NCBI RefSeq assembly: GCF_963678635.1 | Contig: NC_087068.1 | Location: forward strand, 23,438,697 to 23,502,696 | Direction of reading: 5' to 3' | DNA length: 64,000 nucleotides | DNA from: Symsagittifera roscoffensis | Lineage: Eukaryota > Xenacoelomorpha > Acoela > Convolutidae | Shown: in pieces, positions 56,831-64,000 of the stretch | Numbering within the stretch: the stretch's first letter is position 1 | Layout: every line of letters starts with the position of its first letter | Position numbers and translations under genes: made by a program | The notes under the pieces: generated by a model | Told to the model about the DNA's origin: nothing | The model's input: only the letters and a program-made list of their open reading frames with translations | Databases searched by the model: none

Positions 56831-57642
56831 AAGGCCATTTTTTTCTTTACAATCAAGAAAGTCGAAATTTTTCAAAACAACTAATTTTTTTTCTGTTTTT
56901 TATCTCATAGGCTAAAAAGTTTTTGTTGTCAGGTTTTCAGCCCAGAGACCAAACTCTGAAACCAAACTTCTCAGCAGTCCACCGCAATGTTCGAATTTCA
57001 AAAATGTGCTATATGATGTATAAATAAAAATTGCTAGAATCGGTAAAAATCTAAAATCTTTTCTAGCCACGTCGATGTGCGAAATAGCATTAAAAACGCA
57101 AAAATAATGTGTTGAGAAAGCTCTAAGATAGTGAGATACGTGATAGACGCACTTAAAAATATAATAGTTATGGCAAAATCATTGTTCTCCAGGCTCTGTT
57201 ATCATCCTCAGTCCCGATACTTGATTTTGTTCAAACATGAGAATCTGTTTAACTGATTTTAGATTTTGGAAAAACTGGAACTACCCATATGCAGCAAATA
57301 ATGGAGCTGTTTTTGCTCCGAAGTCAAATAGCATTTCAAAAAAAAACACAAACTTATTTTTTAGTGGTTTAAGTCGTGCAAGTTATGCAATTTTTCCCAA
57401 CTTAATTTTTTTAAGGCTCTTACAGTGTTTGAATTTATTTAAGAGTTTTCGGATAAAAGTGATAAGTGGACAAAAACAATAAGAATTAAGAATAAATTAG
57501 TCGAAAGCTCAAAAAATTTTTGAACTTCGAGAGCAAGCGTCTTATAATCGCGAACCAGATTTTTTTCCTTCTAAACAATTTTTCTTACAAAAAATTGAAC
57601 TTGCCCTATTATTGAATCTTAACAACTTCTTTTTTCCTCCCC

Positions 57643-57708
57643 AACTGGCCTGGAGATAACGCGGACACTTTCTTGCCCGTAGGTCTGGGATTGGAGTCTC
57701 GGTAAAAA
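57643..57708 (+). repeat. tRNA-like SINE head
   Basis: TGGCCTGGAGATAACGCGGA (A-box-like) followed ~35 bp later by GGGATTGGAGTCTC (B-box-like). A related sequence, TAGCCTGGAGGTGGAGACGG with GGTTCGAAGC, is at about 62085-62140. No functional tRNA fold. Confidence 0.4.
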
Positions 57709-58109
57709 GTTTTTTGAAGTTGTATGTATTAGGTTTTTTTTTCGGATAAAATTGAATTGCCGGACCTTCGTTTGTCTGCTCAAGTTTTGTCGGATCGGGT
57801 TCGTCAGCCTGGACTTTTATTTTGCTGTAGCAAGGATTATATTGCAAATGATTATGTTGCAAATGATTTCAAAGGTGACTCAAAATTTGTGTGAGTGTTT
57901 TAGAAAATCAATACCTTTTCGGCTCACATGGTGTCTCCTCAAAGATTGTCGGCTGTGTTTTTGCTTCGTAACTTTTGTTCTGTTGCTTATATAAAATTCA
58001 AATATTTCGGTTGGCATATTTGCCTAAAATTCTTGTTTGATAAAAGCAAGTTTTTCGAAAATGTATGTAATTGGGTTTTTTATTGTTTTTTTGAGAAGCT
58101 TCTGAAATA

Positions 58110-58780
58110 TGTTTCAACTTTTTCAAACATTTAACTTTTTCTGAAAAAAACCTTTTTTCGTTTTTTTTTCATAAATTAATCTCCCAAAATTGATATTTTG
58201 GCTTTAATGGGTTGTGTGAAGCTCCACCTCGTAAGCGGCTACGCCCTTTCTTAACAAAACGTTATGGCCCTGGAATAGTCAAATATTTGATTTATTGACC
58301 TTTTTTGAAACTTTTCTCAAAAACACTCTCTCAAATTTGAGATTTTGGCTTGAATGGAGAAAATTGGCTGTTGGAAGTTCCTCTTCTTTAGCGGCCGATC
58401 CCAAATTTTTCAACATAAAAAATTATCGCCCTCTGAAAATTCAAATTTTTGATTTTTTGACGTTTTGTGAAACTTTTTGAGTTTTCTCAAAAATTCCCCT
58501 TACAAATCTGACACTGTGTTCAATAAAAAAGGTTATGCAAACAGCTCCCCGATATGTTCGGCTAGCCCAATTTTTTCCAACAAAAATCTGTAGCTTTAAG
58601 AATAGACAATTAAAAAAGTTTCACCGTTTTTTAAACTTCAGTTTTTCTCGAGAACTATCCTTCTAAATCTGGGAGTTTTGGCTTCATGGAAATGACAGTT
58701 TGTGTGCATCTCTTCTGCATAAATGACTACGCTCAATTGTTTTGACAAAAAGATCCTGGTCTCCGAAAAGTCAATTTTTT
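58110..58780 (+). repeat. Diverged satellite, ~163 bp monomer, about four copies
   Basis: The landmark AGCGGC(T/C).CG.CC and its derivatives occur at 58234, 58390, 58557 and 58722, i.e. spacings of 156, 167 and 165 bp. Each monomer has a TTTGAAACTTTT..CTCAAAAA-like block, a GAGATTTTGGCTT-like block and GAAGCTCC/CTC-like block in that order. Confidence 0.7.
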
Positions 58781-59435
58781 GGTGGCAGAGTAAAAACTTA
58801 TCAAATTGAGGGTGAAAGGGATCGAACAAATCGTTTGAGAGTTAGTGAAAAGTTTTTCTTAGATTACAAAACCCAGAGCTAAGAACAGCAGAGTACCAAT
58901 CTCAACCGGTTGTATAGAGTAGTAATAATAACTTTTTGGCTTGTTTATGATAAGAGTAGCTTCGCTCCATGCAAAATCTCCTTTTCATTTCGTGACATAA
59001 TTGCTACACTTCTCAATTAGTTCCTATAGCGCTCTAGTTATATAAGAGCTTCCTTTAGAGCTTCCCTTAGAGGATGCCAAAACTGAGCGTATGATTTGAT
59101 AGTTGGCTGCAAAAATTTCGATCGTCAATTATGTCATGCTTATTGACAAGCATAAGTTTTGATTTTTAAAATTAAGCTTGAAATTGGTCGAATAACTGTT
59201 CGCTGAAAAAATACAACGTTTTTCAGCTTATTTTTAAATTGAAACAAAATAGATATCCAAAAGTCGGTGACTTTTGCTGGTGCTGTTACAAGACCATGAA
59301 ACGCAGTATATAAAGATGAGTTACTGGTGCGAATCCGTTTCGGTTTCATGACCTATTCGCTCAAACGAGACGTAGCAGCTTGAATACCTAAAGCTGTAGT
59401 TGTGCCATAATAGGGACAGAAACAAAAGACTAACA
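58781..59435. other. Upstream flank of ABCA gene
   Basis: No gene, repeat or clear promoter element recognised. AT-rich, with short ORFs only. Confidence 0.5.
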
Positions 59436-60754
59436 ATGGTTTCGTTCTCTCGAAATTTAAGGAAACTGGAGCTTCTGCTGTGGAAAAATTGGATAATCGA
59501 GAAACGACGGGTAAGTCAAATGAAATTTAAGCTTCATTTGAAGAGTAATAGAATACAACGTAACGAATTTTTCTGGCTTTCAAAAACTGGAAAAATTATG
59601 ATTGTGCTGATGAAACAAACCGTCTTGAGAGAAATGTTTTGCAACCTAATCCTAATGCATATTCCGACAGTTTCATATTAAGAAACCCCTTATTTAAAAA
59701 AGTTTATACAATTCTAGAACAAATCAATTTTTTTTCAGCCTTTCGTTCTGCTTTTCGAGTTTCTTCTACCCGTTCTTGTGCCATCAATATTAGTAATCGT
59801 GCGAACCACCGAAGAAGTGGTCGAGTACCCGAACCCAACGTACTACTCGGCACTACCTCTTTCGTCTCGATTTGGAAACGGCAGTTCAGAGTCGACGTTC
59901 AATTGTCCTAACTTCCGATTAGCATACGCTCCTAGCGGTGATCCTGTTATTGAGCAGTACATACAAGGCGTCATTGAAAAGCTGCCTTGTATTTTGAATA
60001 ATTCACTTCCTTATGAAAGCGAAAATGCTTTAGAATACGATCTATCATTGGACGGAAAATCTATGGACTCGGTTCTTTGTGGAGTTGTTTTCAAAGAAGC
60101 TTCAGATTCAAAAACGGATTATAAAATCAGGTTCCCATATAAATTACGGGTATCCGAGGACTCGGAAGACTGGGTCACTGAATTGCTATATCCGGACTCC
60201 TCTAACGGACCTCGGAACCCCTCTTTGTTTGTGCAGGACTTTAGGATCTCTGACGTCTTTCCAGATTACCGGACTCTTTACCCAGACGATAAGGAGACAA
60301 TACCTGTTGAGGACTATGGCGGATTACCTAGTTATTATTTAGAAGGGTTTCTTTTTATCCAGTCAGCATTGGATCTAGTTATAATGCAGAGTCTTAACGT
60401 TCCCGATGCTGAAAATCTCGACATTCGAGTACAAAGATTCCCATTTCCGCCTTACTTGAAAGACGATTTTGTTTCAACTCTTGAGCAATTTCTAGGAAAT
60501 TTATTTCTACTTTCTTTTGTTTTCATTACGTTCAACATTGTTAAAAATGTAGTCAGCGAGAAAGAAAAAAGACTGAAAGAGTCTATGAGGATAATGGGAC
60601 TGGAGAATTACCTGCACTGGATGGCATGGGTTATACAGTACTCGTTTTTCACCCTCATTATTGTTTCATTGACAACCCTGTTCCTCTGCATTGATATGAG
60701 TACGGAAAAGGTCAGTAGAATGAAAAAGATAAACAAAACCCTTACCCCCCACCG

Positions 60755-60805
<51 letters not shown>

Positions 60806-62976
60806 TCGCGGCCATATTCAGTACACATAAGTTTATTGGTGTAAGCTGCAGTCTGAGAAGGTGCCACGACTTGCATTTGACTAATCAATTTTGAGCTATT
60901 GATTTTTCTTTGATCTTGTCTTTTTCACAATACATGTACTGATCTTGGAATTTACATGGGCTATGTTTACCTTTGTGATAAGTGTGCTACAACCGGGTGC
61001 TAGACTTTTTTTCTAATGAATTTTTTTTAGTTCACACACTTCCCACGTCAGAAGGTAACGTGTTTCGTCTTGCCTTATTACACTTGCGAACTTAAGTAGG
61101 CGTTAGTGTTATACTACGACTATTCTTATTTTTCTAACCTAAGTCGCAAATATTGCTGCCATTTTTGAGTCACCTTCACAGCTTTTTGATGGCATGTGCC
61201 TTGAAATTCGAATAATAATAATAAAATAACACAGTTGATATTTTTTAAATTCATCAAATGAACCGAAAAAAAACCGTTTGTTTCAGACAACATAACAATC
61301 ATAAAAACTCGACTTCAGAAATTTTTTAACCAATGTATCTCGCAAGTTTTTGAAATGCATAGCATAGTTTATACATGGTGGCTTTATGATTTCCAATTTA
61401 TTACATGCCGAATTAGTGTGGATGCCTTCAGTTTGTTATATTCCAAATAAGTTTACTAGCAAAATTGTGTCTATTTCTTTGTGATGCCACTTTTGCTGCA
61501 TAGCATTGGCAATTTGTTAGCGTATGTAGCTGCTTCATTTGTGACTAGTGTTAGCCCGTACTAAACGTTCGTGGTCAAGAGGGCAGGGTGTGAGACTCCA
61601 ATTGTCCAGAGCGCAATTTTGAAGCCCATCCCTAGCAAAGTTTTACTAATTTGTGGCTTATTTCTATCTTTTCATGTTTCACTTTATTAAGTTGCTTTTT
61701 GTCGTGTTCTCGTTAGTGTTTGCGAAGCGCAGCGTCGCCTCTGTGTAAAAATTTTGAATTTCGAGGCTGAAGGGACCTGTATTTCTTGCAAGCTGGTAAT
61801 TTTCTGCTTTATAAAAGTGAGTTTTATTATAAGTTATTGTGTCTGCTGATTTTTGTCAACTTAGTTCTCGTTACATGCATTTTATTTGAAGGTTCGGCAA
61901 TTTTTCAGCAATTTGATTTGAAAGTTCAGCAATCTTAGTGGTGAAGCTTAAATAAATTTAAGATGTTGGAAAAAATTTTTAACAGAAATTTGCCAGCATA
62001 TGTTAGCATACATTTTTAACAGAATAACTTGGATCCCTGGTATCTGGGTTCACAATGAATTCAAACTTCGATACGTGTCCGGCACTTAGCCTGGAGGTGG
62101 AGACGGTTAAGGTCTTTGGTTCGAAGCTGACCAGGAACTGTTTTTTTTTCAAACTGAAAGTATTGCTTTCCAAAAAAATGTTAAGTCTTTTTTTATTAAG
62201 AGTCGATGAAAGTAGTTCAGAATCTTATATAGATCGCAAATTTTTTTTTGTTTTCCGGAAAAATTTTGATGTTTTTTATAAGGCTCAATTTTTTTGCGGT
62301 TTAACTTTTGATTTCTTTTTTAAGTTCATTTCATTTCCTTTGCCAAAAGGAAGGCAAACTCCACTATCGAACAGCGAAAGTGTAAAGTTCACGAAAAACG
62401 TGATCGACCTCCTGTTTGGAAAATGGAATTTAACTTTCAGATTTCCCAGCGAAATATAAAATTTACTTATTGATCCAATTTTGTCAAATTGGTTTAATTT
62501 TATCGAAAAATGGCCAATCATAAAATTTTCTATAAATTCAAAAATGCTTTAAAGGCATCTATATTTTTGAAATTCGAAAATATGCTTTTTCTTTCTAATT
62601 GCTTTCATTGATTCTTTTCCAACTGTATTTTGGCTCTATATCCTAATTTTTGGCTTTTTACAATGATAATCTTGTTGTCGGATTATTGGCTCTTCGGCTT
62701 GTTGGCCTGCCATCAGAGCACACCAAAGGCCTTAGTCCAATTTCGGCTGTTGAAAATGAATAAATCGGAAAAAATGGAAGGAGACTATTATTTTAACCAG
62801 GTGTTGCCCTCGGCGGACTGGTCGGTGGTGTTTGTGTTTGTGCTACTGTATGGCCTGTCCTCCATGTCCCTCTGCTTCCTCCTCACCACCCTCTTCTCCC
62901 GTGCCAATGTCGCCTCCGTCATCGCCACCCTCATCTGGTTCATCACCTTCCTCCCATTTCTCATACTCTACAACAG
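59436..62976 (+). CDS. ABCA-family transporter, first three exons (continues beyond window)
   Basis: Exons 59436-59510, 59739-60710 and 62801-62976; joins are GT-AG in phase 0, and the last exon ends in phase 2 with a donor at 62977. ABCA proteins are full-size transporters, mostly of lipids, with two membrane halves and two ATPase domains. The start MVSFSRNLRKLELLLWKNWI matches the conserved N-terminal L-LLWKN of ABCA proteins. Then come a membrane helix (26-47, PFVLLFEFLLPVLVPSILVI), a large extracellular loop (about 48-275) with EGFLFIQSALDLVIM and RFPFPPY, a membrane helix at 276-293, the cytoplasmic EKEKRLKESMRIMGL (299-313), a helix at 320-343 and another in exon 3 ending at TLFSRANVAS. 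It is most like ABCA3-type proteins. Both nucleotide-binding domains lie outside the window. Intron 2 is 2.1 kb of repeats. Confidence 0.9.
60760..60803. repeat. (CA)n microsatellite
   Basis: About 22 uninterrupted CA dinucleotides in ABCA intron 2, 50 bp after the exon 2 donor, next to C-rich sequence. Confidence 0.97.
61130..61745 (+). repeat. Dispersed family 1, fullest copy (~600 bp)
   Basis: Ordered landmarks: AACCTAAGTCGCAAATATTG, GGCATGTGCCTTGA, AATAAAATAACACAGTTGAT, TTCATCAAATGAACC, TTGAAATGCATAGCATAG, TTTATTACATGC, GTGTCTATTTCTTTGTGATGCCA, GCATAGCATTGG, a tRNA-like head (GTGGTCAAGAGGGCAGGGTG, 61570) and the tail TTTGCGAAGCGCAGCGTCGC. Other copies: 32715, 34540-34960, 44620-45125, 48055-48250 with 49140-49620. 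Looks like a tRNA-derived SINE fused to a longer unit; no ORF. Confidence 0.6.
62330..62590 (+). repeat. Dispersed GATTTCCCAGCG repeat, copy in ABCA intron 2
   Basis: GGAAGGCAAACTCCACTATC, AACGTGATCGACC, then AGATTTCCCAGCGAAATATA and GATCCAATTTTGTCAAATTG; collinear with 38355-38480 and parts of 32440-32640 and 56510-56600. Confidence 0.55.
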
Positions 62977-63700
62977 GTTGGCTAGCAAAAACATTTTTGA
63001 AACTTTGAAGGTCGTTTTTATAACAGAATAAATGCTGGGTCTTTTCTGTTGTACGACCCATAAGCTTCATAAGCCCATAAGCTTGTTATAGGGATTCAAT
63101 TTTTTTATTGAATATTCAGATTTTGTTTCACTGAAACTAATTTGAACCAAAACTAATTTAAACCAATCAGATTTTCGAGCATTATGGTTCAATGATTAAA
63201 GTTTGAAAAAGATCAGTTTTGGGCCTTATAACAGAAAAGACCCTAAATGCTTGTTGCATCGCGTCAGGTTGAGAAACCATTCTTAAAACAGCTAGTTCCT
63301 CAAACAACGCATCTTGTTTTGAATCAAGATATCCAATGCGATTTTGTAATCGCGGCTCTTGATTGGCAACACTCATGAAATTGGAAACCCTCATGAAGTT
63401 GGCAACAGGATTGGCAACAGTCCTCATCCAGTACAACAGATTAGCCGGAGGAGCTTTCAAAATTTTAGTGTCGCTAAATTTTACTATAGTGGAGATTGTC
63501 TTATAGCTGCATATTTTAATAGACCTATGAACATTTTCATCATGCGTGGGTAATAATTATGCCTTTACTCCGTAGCTATGAAACACCGCTCCATTACTGA
63601 TATCCATTTTTTAGGCCTTCATTTTTGCATATAATTGAGCTGCGAGTTTTTTTGGGGGGTACATAGTGAAAGGTGGACTCAACCCTCTTTCCAAACCACC
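62977..63700. other. ABCA intron 3, first part
   Basis: Follows the exon 3 donor. No further ABCA exon is recognisable before the window ends. 63355-63425 contains short internal repeats of TTGGCAAC and CTCATGAA. Confidence 0.5.
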
Positions 63701-63709
63701 TCAGGATTT

Positions 63710-64000
63710 CGACTAGGGGCTGATTTTGGGTGGGGGGGGGGGGGGTGCGATCGCCCCCCTCCTCAGGGATTCGACCCTCTGCCGACCCAAAGGGTCCCCA
63801 CTTTGTACTATTCTGAGATATGCCTTTCTGGCTGATGGACCCTAAAAATTTTTTACAGGCACTTTCGGCGCTAGTTTATACTATTTTTGAGGGGAAAGCG
63901 CGCGCCAAAAAAACGCGATGTTTTGGTCAAAATTTGCCAAAAAGTGCCGAAAACGCTTTTTTTGGCCTGTTTTTCAAATTTTTGCCTGCGGAAGAGAAAA
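63710..64000 (+). repeat. G-run dispersed repeat, copy cut by window end
   Basis: GGGGCTGATTTTGGGTGG and a long G-run (about 63731-63746), then GCGATCGCCCCCCTCCTCAG, which parallels GCGAACGCCCCTCCTCAG at 32104 in the hAT-like MITE. Later AAAGCGCGCGCCAAAAA, AAAAAGTGCCGAAAACG and TTTGCCTGCGGAAGAGAAAA also have counterparts there (GTGCCTAAAAAAG, TTTGCCTACGGTGTAGAGAAA). Confidence 0.65.

Noticed and set aside
62843-63070. Acidic minus-strand ORF opposite ABCA exon 3
   Set aside because: It is the complement of a hydrophobic membrane-segment exon, which makes acidic-looking antisense frames.

Overview
The window is nuclear DNA from an animal, most likely an AT-rich, repeat-laden invertebrate. Three genes are split by GT-AG introns and match metazoan families (MCM5, an ABCA transporter, a Tudor-like protein). 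Remnants of non-LTR retrotransposons, tRNA-derived SINE-like repeats and MITEs fill most of the rest. I cannot place the phylum. Nothing looks prokaryotic: there are no operons and no CRISPR array.

Layout. 1-21232: three head-to-tail copies of a ~6.8 kb unit. Each carries decayed pieces of a LINE (endonuclease, reverse transcriptase, C-terminus) and, at the unit junctions, the C-terminal end of a second LINE. No unit has an intact ORF. 21085-27343: a tandem duplication (period ~2.84 kb) on the minus strand of a PARP12/ZAP-like gene. The distal copy (24542-27343) is an intact single-exon 933-codon gene with CCCH fingers, WWE domains and a degenerate PARP domain. The proximal copy (21963-23681) is truncated at both ends and looks like a pseudogene. 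27344-33240: intergenic DNA with tRNA-like repeats and a hAT-like MITE. 33241-39372: a three-exon Tudor-like gene with a 4.6 kb first intron. 39373-46207: intergenic DNA with a Jockey-like LINE relic. 46208-55350: a complete 11-exon MCM5 gene (731 aa) whose introns hold several MITEs, dispersed repeats and an inverted copy of one of its own exons. 55351-59435: intergenic DNA with a short ~163 bp satellite. 59436-62976 and beyond: the first three exons of an ABCA transporter that continues past the window.

The genes do not form a pathway. MCM5 is DNA-replication housekeeping and ABCA is a membrane lipid-type transporter. The PARP12/ZAP-like gene resembles vertebrate antiviral RNA-binding proteins, and the Tudor-like protein belongs to a fold common in germline small-RNA pathways.

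Most notable for follow-up: the intact PARP12/ZAP-like gene with three WWE domains and no recognisable H-Y-E triad, next to its decaying duplicate; a group of MITEs that repeat a short private word inside their termini and show 8-9 bp target duplications; and the inverted copy of MCM5 exon 8 in the following intron. All coordinates of diverged repeats are approximate because they were read by eye.
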